Positions 24,526 through 34,119 of a stretch of DNA of 64,000 nucleotides are shown here, one piece after another. The notes beneath the pieces were generated by a model. The model made no database searches. It was not told the DNA's origin and saw only the letters and a program-made list of their open reading frames with translations. Source of the DNA: G965220205 sp965220205 (GTDB lineage Bacteria > Chloroflexota > Dehalococcoidia > Lucifugimonadales > Australimonadaceae). The DNA lies in contig OZ244812.1 in the NCBI GenBank assembly GCA_965220205.1, forward strand, positions 1,426,001 through 1,490,000, read 5' to 3'. Position 1 is the first letter of the stretch; each line of letters opens with the position of its first letter. Both the position numbers and the translations under genes were made by a program.

Positions 24526-25704
24526 CTACGCCCGCATGAGCACTTCGTGGCGCTCCGACGCTCCGACGCGGCTGGCGTCCGGTAGGTCGATGCGCTTATT
24601 CGTGGATGGGTCCCGGCGGACGTTGATGGGCTCTCCGCCATCCTCGACGACAGCCGCCTGCTCGAGCAGCAGGTCGCGGAACATGATGATCCCGAGGTCG
24701 CTGCTCCCGAGGTGTTCTAGGTCGCGCGGTGTGACAGGCCCCTGGGTTGAGACCGCCATGTTGTCCTGCCCGTTCGCCGTCCCCAGAAGGAACTTGCCGC
24801 CCTCGTCGATGCCGGCAACGTCGTAGTAGGGCGTGTCGGCGCCGTGCGCCGACGCGCGATCGGACGGCCGAGCCATGTGGAGCAGGAACCACGTGTGAGT
24901 ATCGTCAATGGGCACGACGTAGATGATGGACCCCGACTTGTTCGGCGAACCCATGAGCGCGACGTTCGGGAAGAAGACAGACGAGCCTGCGGTCCAACTG
25001 TACTCGCTCGCCGACCGGCTCATATGGCGTTCGATGATGCCCTCCTCAAAGAGGTCGAACCCGATGCGCTTCATGGGCCCAGGCATGAAGTTCGCGCGGA
25101 ACCGCGCTGCCTCCTCGGGGTCAGTCCGCTCCAGGATGTACGAGAAGTAGCGGCCGTGCAGCGCGGCGACGTGCGCGGGATCGAGCATGTTCTCGATGAC
25201 TTGGAGCCAGTTGCACGCAATGATCGTCCCGTTGGTCTCGCGTAACGCGTGGTTCCACACGAGGACGTTGTAGTGAGGCACTAGCGGCGCGGGTTCCGGG
25301 CCGAGGTAGGCGAAGATGAGCCCGCCGAGCTCCTCGACGCGGTACGCGGGGACTCTGATACGTGAAGCGAACGTGCTGCTCTCGGGTTCGGTTGGCTGCT
25401 CGATGCACTGGCCAGTCGTGTCGTACATCCAACCGTGATAGGCGCAGCGCAGGCCGTGCTTCTCGGGTATGCCGTAGGCGAGCGACGTTCGCCGGTGCGC
25501 GCACGACTCAGCCACCAAGCCGAGATTGGAACTGCCGTCGCGGAACAGCACCAAGTCTTCGCCCAGGAGTCTGACAGCCTTGACGGGCTCCTTGTCCAAC
25601 TGCGCGGAGGCGGCAATGGGGTGCCAGTAGCGCCGCATCAGGAGACCCATAACGGTGCCGGGACCGACCGCCGTCAGCCGTTCGCTCTCCTCTGCCGTCA
25701 GCAT
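24526..25704 (-). CDS. Alpha-only Rieske oxygenase, paralog 2
   Basis: A 392-aa phthalate-dioxygenase-type Rieske oxygenase. Rieske ligands Cys68/His70 and Cys87/His90 (CAHRR, CAYHGW); mononuclear iron Asp175, His178, His183 (ENMLDPAHVAALH). N-terminus MLTAEESERLTAVGPGT. It is about 53 residues shorter than the 4667-6004 copy, mostly in the C-terminal part. Follows paralog 3 by 157 bases on the same strand; GYD protein downstream. No reductase nearby. Confidence 0.92.
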   Translation of the reverse strand: MLTAEESERLTAVGPGTVMGLLMRRYWHPIAASAQLDKEPVKAVRLLGEDLVLFRDGSSNLGLVAESCAHRRTSLAYGIPEKHGLRCAYHGWMYDTTGQCIEQPTEPESSTFASRIRVPAYRVEELGGLIFAYLGPEPAPLVPHYNVLVWNHALRETNGTIIACNWLQVIENMLDPAHVAALHGRYFSYILERTDPEEAARFRANFMPGPMKRIGFDLFEEGIIERHMSRSASEYSWTAGSSVFFPNVALMGSPNKSGSIIYVVPIDDTHTWFLLHMARPSDRASAHGADTPYYDVAGIDEGGKFLLGTANGQDNMAVSTQGPVTPRDLEHLGSSDLGIIMFRDLLLEQAAVVEDGGEPINVRRDPSTNKRIDLPDASRVGASERHEVLMRA

Positions 25705-25861
25705 TGTGGCCCCGATCGTGGCGGCCAGACAGGGCGATGCCCCTGGCCTTTGTTGGATATGTCAATCGACAATTGCGTCAATCCGCGCCAAGAGCTTGCA
25801 ACGCCCCACGGCATTTGTAAACCCTGAGCGCTGTTGTGCGCGAGGCGGGGTCCCAGCCGGG

Positions 25862-27211
25862 CTACTGCCCAATCATCCTGCGGCGCTCGGCTGCGTCTGC
25901 GCCCCCCTCCACGCCTCTGGCGTTGAGCACTGGGCTGTACTTGCTTGCAGCTCCCTGCCGCTTGAAGCCCAAGCCCCCCGTGCCCGTGCCGCCGAGGTCG
26001 CCGGCGTTGCGCGCCGCCGCCAGCTCGGCCGGGAGTTCGGTGTCCATCGCGAGGTAGGTGTTCTGCTCGGGATCGCGGAACGTGTTCATCGGCTCGCCGC
26101 CGTCCTCGACGATGCGGATGTTCTCCTCGAGCATCTTGCGGAACATGATGACCCCCACGTCGGACCGCCCGAGGTTCTCCCCGGTTCGGTCGGCGATGGC
26201 GCCCTGGGTGATCCACGCAGCGATGTCCTGCGCGCTGTTGCTATCGAGGATCGACCACTGCGGGTCGCCCTTCTCGTCGAGCTGGATCAACGGCGGCGAG
26301 AAGAAGGGCATATCCTCGGGCCGCTGCTCAGGCTCGCCCTCGGCCCTTGGATGGCACATCACCCACCAGTGTTGCGTGTGCGTGTCGTCGACGGGCACGC
26401 GAATCTGGAAGGCGGGACCCATCATGCCCCAATGGTCGCGGTGGAGGCCGGAGCCGCCCTGGCGCAAGAAGTAGGGAAACACGATTGGGTGTCCCTCGCG
26501 CCACGATGTGTCCTGCTCCGTGCCCCCCTCCATAACCCTGCGTTTGATGATGCCCCAATCGAACTCGGTGAAACCGATCTTGGCGTGGCGGCGGTGAGGA
26601 CGCTTGCTCTCGGGCTCGTCCCGCCGTTCGGCGATGTAGCTGGTCCAGTACGCGTGCAGCCACTCCAGGTGCACCGGGTCGAGTGAGTTCTCCTGGCACT
26701 GCAGCCAGTTGCAGGGAAGGACCGTGTAGCCGGCGTCGCGCACCACGTCCGGGGCCGCGAAAACGTCCCAATTCGGAACGAGGGGCGCGGGCTGGGGACC
26801 GAGATAGGCGAACAGGAGGCCCGCCTTCTGTTCGACGGGGTAGGCCTTCATCGGCGTCTTGTCCTTGAAGCGGCCCGTAGGGTCCTCGGTCTCCTCGTAG
26901 GGCTGTTCGATGCAGGCCCCTGTCTCGTTGTACATCCAGCCGTGGTAGGAACACCGCAGGCCATGCTCCTCGGGGATGCCGTAGATCATGTTCATCCGCC
27001 GGTGAGCGCAGTGGGGCTCGAGCAGGCCGAAGGTGCCGGAGCGGTCCTTGTAGAGGATCAGGTCTTCGCCGAGCAGGCGTATCTTCTTTGTGTGGCGGTC
27101 CTTGAGCTCCGAAACCGCCGCGATGGGGTGCCAGTACCGCCGCATGAGCTCGCCGGTTGGCGTCCCGGGACCCACTCGCGTGTAGCGGTCGTTCACCTCT
27201 GCTGTCAGCAT
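25862..27211 (-). CDS. Alpha-only Rieske oxygenase, paralog 3
   Basis: A 449-aa phthalate-dioxygenase-type Rieske oxygenase. Rieske Cys68/His70 and Cys87/His90 (CAHRR, CSYHGW); iron site CQENSLDPVHLEWLH with Asp178, His181, His186. ATG 27211 follows GAGGAGGGCACG. Differs from the other two by a three-residue insertion before the iron site and a C-terminal tail rich in Ala/Gly. First gene of a - strand run with 24526-25704 and 24105-24446. Confidence 0.92.
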   Translation of the reverse strand: MLTAEVNDRYTRVGPGTPTGELMRRYWHPIAAVSELKDRHTKKIRLLGEDLILYKDRSGTFGLLEPHCAHRRMNMIYGIPEEHGLRCSYHGWMYNETGACIEQPYEETEDPTGRFKDKTPMKAYPVEQKAGLLFAYLGPQPAPLVPNWDVFAAPDVVRDAGYTVLPCNWLQCQENSLDPVHLEWLHAYWTSYIAERRDEPESKRPHRRHAKIGFTEFDWGIIKRRVMEGGTEQDTSWREGHPIVFPYFLRQGGSGLHRDHWGMMGPAFQIRVPVDDTHTQHWWVMCHPRAEGEPEQRPEDMPFFSPPLIQLDEKGDPQWSILDSNSAQDIAAWITQGAIADRTGENLGRSDVGVIMFRKMLEENIRIVEDGGEPMNTFRDPEQNTYLAMDTELPAELAAARNAGDLGGTGTGGLGFKRQGAASKYSPVLNARGVEGGADAAERRRMIGQ

Positions 27212-27307
27212 CGTGCCCTCCTCGCCTGCGACTGTCGAGGCTGTTCCGCGCGCATCATACGCCGCGCGGCGACGGCCTGCCACGGGCCAGCCGGGGGCGC
27301 GGCGGCC

Positions 27308-28156
27308 TCACGCGAGGGCGTCGGCCCGGGGCGACTCGCGGACAGGACGAGCGCGGATGACGTGCGGGTAGAGGACGAGCGCAATGCCAATTATGACGCT
27401 GCCGCCGATCGCGTCCACGACGTAATGGTTTCCCGTGATGGTGATGGCGAAGAACATGATGGCGGGGGAGAGGAGGCCAAGCAGCTTCAGGATGCGTGGG
27501 CCGGTGTTCCAGAAGATGAGCCCGAGCAGGATGGCCCAGCCGAAATGCAGGCTCGGCATCGCGGCGTAGGAGTTGTAGTAGAGATCGACATCCCACGCGG
27601 CGTACCAAGGCGGCCCGTAGACGGCGATGGTGTCGACGATTCCCTCGATGTTCATGAATCGAGGGGGCGCCAGCGGGTAGAGCGCGAACAGCGCGAGCGC
27701 CACGGCGAAGCTCAGCAGCACCATCCCCCGGTAGTACAGATACCGCTCGCGGTTCACGATGTACATGACGACGGCTGTGCCAAGAATGAGCGGGAAGAAC
27801 GTCAGGATGTACAGATAGTTGAAGACGAGAATCGTCGTCTCGCCTCCGTTGCTGGCAACACCCTGCAGCCACGGCTCCCAGGACAGCCCGATGTAACGCT
27901 CGAGGGCGATGACGCTCCCTGCGTTGTCGACCCCAATCTCGTCGGCCCCGGGTGCGATCACTTTGCGGACCAGCATGTAGGCGGAATAGGCAGCGAGGAG
28001 GAGGACCACTTCACGCAGGTGACTCAGCTTGCCCCGCTGCTCGCGCCGATCGTCGGCCACGGCGGCGCCGGCGGAACGGTTCAGCCGCAACCGCCCCTTC
28101 AAGAACCGCGCCGCGTTCAATAGGGCCGCGATCGGAGTGTCATACAGACTTCCCAT
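27308..28156 (-). CDS. PAP2-type membrane phosphatase (IPC synthase-like)
   Basis: A 282-aa integral-membrane protein with about six helices. The PAP2 active site is split as YAAMPSLHFGWA (about residues 205-216) and ITGNHYVVDAIGG (about 245-257), both with the catalytic His. The topology and long N-terminal part are like the Aur1/inositolphosphotransferase branch, which makes phospholipids or sphingolipids. Starts at ATG 28156; GTG 28171 is an alternative. Divergent from the ABC exporter. Confidence 0.85.
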   Translation of the reverse strand: MGSLYDTPIAALLNAARFLKGRLRLNRSAGAAVADDRREQRGKLSHLREVVLLLAAYSAYMLVRKVIAPGADEIGVDNAGSVIALERYIGLSWEPWLQGVASNGGETTILVFNYLYILTFFPLILGTAVVMYIVNRERYLYYRGMVLLSFAVALALFALYPLAPPRFMNIEGIVDTIAVYGPPWYAAWDVDLYYNSYAAMPSLHFGWAILLGLIFWNTGPRILKLLGLLSPAIMFFAITITGNHYVVDAIGGSVIIGIALVLYPHVIRARPVRESPRADALA

Positions 28157-28432
28157 CCCGGCCGCAGGCACCGGTAGACGCCCTCGACTACGCGCGAAGA
28201 GGCGTCGACGAGCCGCATGCTAACAGACGTTGGTCGACCGGCGCCCCGCCGGGCCCCCGCTTGGCGTGCTCGAGACCGGCGGTTCGGACACCCCCAGTCC
28301 TGGGGGGCTGCGAGTCCGACAATGCGGCCACGACGCGGCGCCGTTACAATACCGAGGCAGCCGACCGGATGCGGCGCCGGCGCCCACATAGGCGTGCCGG
28401 ATTACCGCGGGCGGTTTGGGGCGACTGAGCGT

Positions 28433-30310
28433 ATGCGACCTATCGTCCGTATCTTCAAGATGATCATCCAGAGGCACCGAACGCAGCTGCTGTTCGGTTA
28501 CTTCTCGGTGTTCGGAGCGGCCACGGCCGGTCTGGCCATCCCGCGCGTCATCGGCACAGGCGTCGACCGCGTCTTGGACCCGCAGAACGAATCGCGCGGC
28601 CTCCAGGGGCTGCTGGCGCTCGCTGTGACCCTCCTGCTCCTAGGCCTGACCCGCGGCTTCTTCTCGTGGGGCCAGACGTTCACGGCGGAGTCGTTGTCGC
28701 AGAAGATCGCCTACCGCATCCGCAACGACTACTACGACCGTCTCCAGCGTCTCAGTTTCGCCTTCCACGACAAGCAGGCGACCGGCTCGCTGATGTCGCG
28801 GGCCACGGCCGACGTCGAGGGCGTGCGCATGTTCGTGAACATAGGGGCAGTGCGCGCGATGTTCATCCTAGCGATGGTCGCGGGCGCCGCGGTGGCGATG
28901 CTGCTCACCGACATCCGCATGGCGCTGGTCACACTCGCTTTCGTCCCATTTCTAGTCCTCCGCGTCGTCCTCACGAGCCGAAGGCTTCGGCGCATCTGGA
29001 TGCGGGTCCAAGAACTCACCGCCGAAATGGTGTCAACGCTTCAGGAGAACCTGACGGGCATCCGGGTCGTCAAAGCGTTCGCAGCCGAGAAGCACGAGAT
29101 CGCCAAGTTCCGCAAGCGGTCGCTGGCCGTGGCCGAGGAGAGTTACCACGCGCAGCACACCTGGGCCAGGAACTTCGCAATCATGAACCTCGGCTTCATG
29201 CTCGTGATGAGCGTCATCCTCTGGTACGGCGGCAATCGGGTGATCGACGGACGCACCCTCGTCGACGGGCAGTACGTGTACACCGGCCTGACGCCTGGCG
29301 AGCTGGCCAGCTTCTTCATCTATCTCAGCATGCTGGTGATGCCGGTCCGAATAACCGGGTTCGCCGTGAACAGCTTTGCGCGGGCCTCCTCGTCGGGCCA
29401 GCGGCTGTTCGACATCCTCGACACGGAGTCGCCGGTGCGGGACCGACCTAACGCCCAGGAGATAAGCGCCGTCGAGGGCCAGGTGACCTTCGACCACGTC
29501 TCGTTCAGCTACGACGGCGTGCACCCGGCCCTGCGCGACATCAACATTGACGTTGCCGCCGGGTCGGTCGTGGCACTCGTGGGCAGGCCGGGGAGCGGAA
29601 AGACGACCTTCGCCCACCTCATCCCGCGCTTCTACGACGTGACGAGCGGGAGGGTCCTGATAGACGGCCACGACATCCGCGAGTACACCGTCGAGTCGCT
29701 GCGCCGCAACGTGGGCGTGGTGCAGCAGGACGTGTTCATCCACACGTCGTCGATCCGGGACAACGTGGCCTACGGAGACACGGAGGCGGACATCGAACGG
29801 GTCGAGCAGGTGACGAGCATGGCTCAGCTGCACGACTTCATTCAAGAACTGCCCGACGGCTACGAGACGGTGGTCGGCGAGCGAGGCGTGGGACTCTCCG
29901 GCGGCCAGAAGCAGCGATTGTCTATCGCGCGCACGGTCCTGCTCGGTCCGCCCGTCCTCGTGCTCGACGATTCCACTTCCAGCGTTGACGTACACACCGA
30001 GCGGCTGATCCAGCAGGGATTGGACGAGGTCATCGGCAGCCGCACGACGTTCCTCATCAGCAACCGGTTCCACACGATCGCGCGGGCCGACGAGATATTC
30101 GTGTTCCGCGACGGCGAGATTGTACAGCGGGGGATGCACGACGAGCTCGTCAACGCGCCCGGCGAATACAGCGAGCTCTACCACTCGCAGATGCGCCCGT
30201 TCGAGCAGGCGAGGCGCGAGTTGCAAGAAAGGCAACGGGCTGCGGGGAACGGGGCGCGCGAGGAGCAGACGAGAATCGCCTCGCGCGACGGCCGGGAGGC
30301 GCGCAGCTGA
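28433..30310 (+). CDS. ABC exporter half-transporter with degenerate ATP site
   Basis: A 625-aa exporter: about six membrane helices (residues 20-320), then an ATPase domain. Walker A GRPGSGKT (384-391), signature LSGGQ (488-492). The Walker B catalytic Glu is replaced by Asp513 (VLVLDD) and the H-loop His by Asn544 (LISNRF). ATG 28433 was picked as the start of conserved sequence. Its TGA overlaps the next gene's ATG, so both products are made together; they form a heterodimer. Substrate unknown, lipid or drug efflux likely. Confidence 0.93.
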   Translation: MRPIVRIFKMIIQRHRTQLLFGYFSVFGAATAGLAIPRVIGTGVDRVLDPQNESRGLQGLLALAVTLLLLGLTRGFFSWGQTFTAESLSQKIAYRIRNDYYDRLQRLSFAFHDKQATGSLMSRATADVEGVRMFVNIGAVRAMFILAMVAGAAVAMLLTDIRMALVTLAFVPFLVLRVVLTSRRLRRIWMRVQELTAEMVSTLQENLTGIRVVKAFAAEKHEIAKFRKRSLAVAEESYHAQHTWARNFAIMNLGFMLVMSVILWYGGNRVIDGRTLVDGQYVYTGLTPGELASFFIYLSMLVMPVRITGFAVNSFARASSSGQRLFDILDTESPVRDRPNAQEISAVEGQVTFDHVSFSYDGVHPALRDINIDVAAGSVVALVGRPGSGKTTFAHLIPRFYDVTSGRVLIDGHDIREYTVESLRRNVGVVQQDVFIHTSSIRDNVAYGDTEADIERVEQVTSMAQLHDFIQELPDGYETVVGERGVGLSGGQKQRLSIARTVLLGPPVLVLDDSTSSVDVHTERLIQQGLDEVIGSRTTFLISNRFHTIARADEIFVFRDGEIVQRGMHDELVNAPGEYSELYHSQMRPFEQARRELQERQRAAGNGAREEQTRIASRDGREARS

Positions 30311-32166
30311 TGGCAACGACCGGCACGCAGCGGCCCACGGGGAGCCGATCTCTCGGCGCCAACCTCGACGAGATATTCCTCGGGAACATCTACGACGCCA
30401 CGGTGGTCCGCCGCCTCGTGCGCTACGCGATGGCCTACCGCCGTACGTTCGTCGTAGCGCTGCTTGGCATGGCCGGCTACATCATCGCCATCGTCAGCCA
30501 ACCGCTCATCCTCGCGTGGGGCATCGACGGGTTCATCGCGCCCCAGCCCGGCGAGGACCGATTCGGCAATCTCACAATGGCGGCTGTCGTCCTGCTGCTG
30601 GACACGGCGCTGCTGGGCGTGTCGCAGTACGTCCAATTCCGCGCTCTGGCGCGCCTGAGCACGCGCATCCTGTTCGACCTGCGCCAGGACATGTTCGTCC
30701 ACCTCCAGCGACAGCCGACGGCGTTCTATGACCGGAACGAGGTTGGCCGCATCATGTCCCGGGTGCAGAACGACGTCCTGGCGCTTCAGGAGTTCATGGA
30801 ACTGAGCCTGCCGACCATCGCGGACATCCTGCTGCTCGGCGCCATCGCCGCCACGATGCTTGCGACAGACTTCGACCTAGCCCTCGTGGCGATCCTCCCG
30901 ATTCCACTGATGGCGGGGATCATGATTGTGTGGCAGCGCCACGCCAAGCCGACGTTCCTGCGTATCCGCGCAGCCATCTCCGCCGTGAACGCGAGCCTCC
31001 AAGAGGGCATCACCGGCGTCAGGGTCGCCCAGAGCATGAACCGCGAGCCCGTCAACCTCTCCCGGTTCGATCGGCTCAACACCAATCATCGCAACGCCGC
31101 CATCCGCGGCGGCTTCCTCTCCGGGATGCTGATGCCACCGATAGAGATGATCTCGATGGCGTCGATTGGCCTCGTGATTGTGTTCGGAGGCCAGCGGGTG
31201 ATCGACGGCGACCTCCAAGTCGGGGTGCTCTTTGCGTTCGTCGTGTTCCTGCTCAGGTTCTTCGAGCCGATCCGTTTGATGACGATCGAGTTCACGCAGC
31301 TCCAGAAGGCGATGGCGTCGGGCGCGCGTATCTTCGAGTTGCTGGACATTGAGCCCGACCTGTCCGACCGCCAGGGCGCCCAGGCGATGCCCCCCATCCG
31401 CGGCCGGGTCGAGTTCCGCGACGTGACGTTCGGCTACGTTCCCGGCATCCCGGTGCTCGAGCACATCAACCTCGTCATCGAGCCGGGGGAGTCGGTGGCG
31501 TTCGTCGGTCTGACCGGAGCCGGCAAGACGTCGATTATCTCGCTGGCCCAGCGCTTCTACGACGTCACGGAGGGACAGGTGCTCGTGGACGGCGTGGACG
31601 TGCGGGACGTGACTCGCGAGTCGCTGGCGTCGCAGATGAGCGTTGTGCTGCAAGAGCCGTTCCTCTACTCGGAGTCGGTGCGGGCGAACATCCGGTACAA
31701 CCACGACGACGTGACGGACGAGCAGGTCGAGGATGCGGCGAAGGCGGTGGGCGCTCACGAGTTCATCACGCGCCTGCCCCGCGGCTACGACACCGTCCTC
31801 GAACAGCGCGGCGCGAACCTCAGCATGGGCCAGCGGGCGCTCGCCAGCATGGCGCGCGCCGTCGTGTCCGACCCCCGCATCCTGATCCTCGACGAGGCGA
31901 CCGCGAACATGGACTCGGAGACGGAGCACCGCCTGCAGGAGGCGCTCAAGATCGTACTCAAGGGCCGTACGTCGATGATCATCGCCCACCGGCTATCGAC
32001 AATCACCGGTTCCGACAAGATCGTAGTGCTCGACCGCGGCCGAATCGTCGACGTGGGCACACACCAAGAGTTGCTGGACCGAGGCGGCGTTTACGCCAAG
32101 CTGTACGCCATGAACTTCGACGAGGACGCGCCGCTGGACGATTGGGCGGGCAGCGTTACCATCTAG
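30310..32166 (+). CDS. ABC exporter half-transporter, catalytic partner
   Basis: A 618-aa exporter half. Membrane part at 45-330. ATPase domain: Walker A GLTGAGKT (400-407), catalytic Glu529 (LILDEA), H-loop His560 (IIAHRL), all canonical, but signature changed to LSMGQ (504-508). Paired with the previous gene this gives one intact site (this Walker A/B plus partner's LSGGQ) and one degenerate site (partner's Asp/Asn plus this LSMGQ), the asymmetry of heterodimeric exporters such as TM287/288 and BmrCD. Confidence 0.93.
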   Translation: MATTGTQRPTGSRSLGANLDEIFLGNIYDATVVRRLVRYAMAYRRTFVVALLGMAGYIIAIVSQPLILAWGIDGFIAPQPGEDRFGNLTMAAVVLLLDTALLGVSQYVQFRALARLSTRILFDLRQDMFVHLQRQPTAFYDRNEVGRIMSRVQNDVLALQEFMELSLPTIADILLLGAIAATMLATDFDLALVAILPIPLMAGIMIVWQRHAKPTFLRIRAAISAVNASLQEGITGVRVAQSMNREPVNLSRFDRLNTNHRNAAIRGGFLSGMLMPPIEMISMASIGLVIVFGGQRVIDGDLQVGVLFAFVVFLLRFFEPIRLMTIEFTQLQKAMASGARIFELLDIEPDLSDRQGAQAMPPIRGRVEFRDVTFGYVPGIPVLEHINLVIEPGESVAFVGLTGAGKTSIISLAQRFYDVTEGQVLVDGVDVRDVTRESLASQMSVVLQEPFLYSESVRANIRYNHDDVTDEQVEDAAKAVGAHEFITRLPRGYDTVLEQRGANLSMGQRALASMARAVVSDPRILILDEATANMDSETEHRLQEALKIVLKGRTSMIIAHRLSTITGSDKIVVLDRGRIVDVGTHQELLDRGGVYAKLYAMNFDEDAPLDDWAGSVTI

Positions 32167-32222
32167 CGCGGCCATGACGGAGGGCCGCCCCGGCGCTTTC
32201 CGGAGGACGGCGAGACTACCTG

Positions 32223-33380
32223 ATGACGCAGAGCTCACCCCACGTTGACGACATTCGCGCCGCTGTGCGCGAGGTCTGCGGCAAGTACGGGGATGCGTAC
32301 TGGCGCGGCCTCGACCGTGAAGGAGCCTACCCCGAGGAGTTCGTGCGCGAGATGACCGAGCTCGGCTGGCTCGCCGCGCTCGTGCCCGAGCAGTACGGCG
32401 GGGGCGGCATGAGCGTCGCCGAGGCGTGCGTCATTCTCGAGGAAATCAACCGCTCAGGCGGGCACGGCGCCTCCTGCCACGCGCAGATGTACACGATGGG
32501 GGTGCTGCTGCGTCACGGCAGCGAGGAGCAGAAGGAGCGCTACCTGCCCGGCGTCGCCGCCGGCGATCTCCGGCTGCAAGCGTTCGCGGTCACGGAGCCG
32601 GACGCAGGCTCCGAGACGACGCGCATCCAGACCACGGCGATGCGGCGGGGCGACCGGTACGTCGTCAACGGTCAGAAGGTGTTCATCTCCCGCGTGCTGC
32701 AGTCGGACCTGATGGTGCTGCTGGCCCGGACGACGCCCTACGAGGAGCTCGACGATAAGACGCGGGGCCTGTCCGTGTTCCTGGTCGACCTCCGGCAAGC
32801 GGGCGAACATCTGCGCGTCGAGCCGCTGGACGTGATGTTCAATCACCACACGAACGCCCTCTTCTTCGACGACCTCGAGGTCCCCGCCGAGAACCTCATC
32901 GGCGAGGAGGGGATGGGGTTTCGCTACATCATCGACTCGTGGAACGTCGAACGCATCCTCATCGCTTCGGAGGCGATAGGCGACGGCGATTGGTTCGTCG
33001 AGAAGGCGTCCGCCTACGCCGCCGGACGGGAGGTGTTCGGCCGGCCCATCGGCGCGAACCAAGGCGTGCAATTCCCCATCGCGCAGGCCTACGCCCACGT
33101 CCGGGCAGCAGACCTCATGCGGTCCGACGCGGCGGGCAAGTACGACCGCGGCGAGCGCTGCGGCGCGGAGGCCAACATGGCGAAGCTGCTGGCCTCCGAG
33201 GCTTCCTGGGAGGCGGCCAACGTCTGCATGAACACCTACGGCGGCTACGCCTTCGCCGCCGACTACGACGTCGAGCGCAAGTTCCGCGAGACGCGCCTGC
33301 TCATGTCCGCGCCCGTCACGAACAACTTAGTGCTGGCGTTCCTAGGCCAGAACGTCCTGGGCATGCCGCGGTCATACTGA
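32223..33380 (+). CDS. Acyl-CoA dehydrogenase family protein
   Basis: A 385-aa FAD flavoprotein that oxidises acyl-CoA or a related thioester. Visible: AFAVTEPDAGSETT (FAD/substrate block), NGQKVFISRV, and NTYGGYAFAADYDVERKFRETR near the C-terminus. The usual EGT near the end (catalytic Glu of MCAD) is replaced by SAPVTNN, as in a recognised subgroup ending xxPRSY, so the catalytic base lies elsewhere or the substrate differs. ATG 32223; the 57-base gap from the exporter gives no proof of co-transcription. Confidence 0.88.
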   Translation: MTQSSPHVDDIRAAVREVCGKYGDAYWRGLDREGAYPEEFVREMTELGWLAALVPEQYGGGGMSVAEACVILEEINRSGGHGASCHAQMYTMGVLLRHGSEEQKERYLPGVAAGDLRLQAFAVTEPDAGSETTRIQTTAMRRGDRYVVNGQKVFISRVLQSDLMVLLARTTPYEELDDKTRGLSVFLVDLRQAGEHLRVEPLDVMFNHHTNALFFDDLEVPAENLIGEEGMGFRYIIDSWNVERILIASEAIGDGDWFVEKASAYAAGREVFGRPIGANQGVQFPIAQAYAHVRAADLMRSDAAGKYDRGERCGAEANMAKLLASEASWEAANVCMNTYGGYAFAADYDVERKFRETRLLMSAPVTNNLVLAFLGQNVLGMPRSY

Positions 33381-33387
33381 CTCGAGG

Positions 33388-33867
33388 CTACTTGAGGATG
33401 ACGGTTCCAGTGAAGCTTCCCAGGTCGTCGAGGAACTCTCGATATTGCCCGTAGGCATCGGGATGCTCGGACTCATTGAGAAACTGAGCGTCCGTTGTTT
33501 CACCGGTCTCCCTGACCAAGTCACCATCCCACTGGTCAATCCTGAATGCGAACACCAGACCTTGGCAATCGTCGCCATAGGCACTCTTGAATGTCATGTT
33601 GTCGCCAGAGTACACAGCGACTAGTGTTGCAGAGACCACGTCGAGCCCAGTCTCCTCCTTGACCTCGCGCTGGAGAGCCTCGAAGACTGTCTCTCTGAGT
33701 TCGATACTGCCAGCGGGCATACCCCACTTTCCGTTGTCCCTCCTCCGTATGAACAAGACCTGGCCGTGTTGGTCACGCATCTGGCCGCGCACTCCAGGAG
33801 TCAGGAGCATCTGATTGCCTACCAACTTCCTCAAGCGACCTACATAGGACTCTTCGTAGGATGACAA
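33388..33867 (-). CDS. NUDIX hydrolase
   Basis: A 159-aa NUDIX hydrolase. The Nudix box GSIELRETVFEALQREVKEE followed by TGL matches GX5EX7REUXEEXGU exactly. Substrate unknown (nucleoside diphosphate derivative). The sequence is visibly less GC-rich than its neighbours and converges with the acyl-CoA dehydrogenase, 7 bases apart. It lies on the 3' side of the tRNA-Lys gene, a usual acquisition site, which hints at horizontal transfer. Confidence 0.85.
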   Translation of the reverse strand: MSSYEESYVGRLRKLVGNQMLLTPGVRGQMRDQHGQVLFIRRRDNGKWGMPAGSIELRETVFEALQREVKEETGLDVVSATLVAVYSGDNMTFKSAYGDDCQGLVFAFRIDQWDGDLVRETGETTDAQFLNESEHPDAYGQYREFLDDLGSFTGTVILK

Positions 33868-33986
33868 GCTTGGTCCTCCACCTTACTTCTGGGGGGGCTG
33901 ACGCCACGCCGACGAATGTGGCACGTCCCCGTATGAGCACACTCAACGAGAATGCCCCACTCGAAAGTTCTGGCTACAGTAAGGCC

Positions 33987-34063
33987 TGGTGCCCCCGGCA
34001 GGACTCGAACCCGCGACGCCCTGGTTAAAAGCCAGGCGCTCTAACCATCTGAGCTACGGGGGC
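33987..34063 (-). tRNA. trnK: tRNA-Lys (anticodon TTT)
   Basis: A 77-base gene including an encoded CCA. The acceptor stem GCCCCCG (34063-34057) pairs perfectly with CGGGGGC (33997-33991), discriminator A at 33990. The anticodon stem CCTGG/CCAGG encloses loop CTTTTAA with anticodon TTT. T-arm has GGTTCGAGTCC. Lies on - between the signal peptidase gene and the NUDIX gene. Confidence 0.95.
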
Positions 34064-34119
34064 AGACACCGCCCCCTATCATACGCCCCGGCGGCCCCTT
34101 GGGGGCCGGACGATGCGGC

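Noticed and set aside
33868..33986. Attachment site next to tRNA-Lys
   Set aside because: No second copy of the tRNA 3' end and no integrase nearby.
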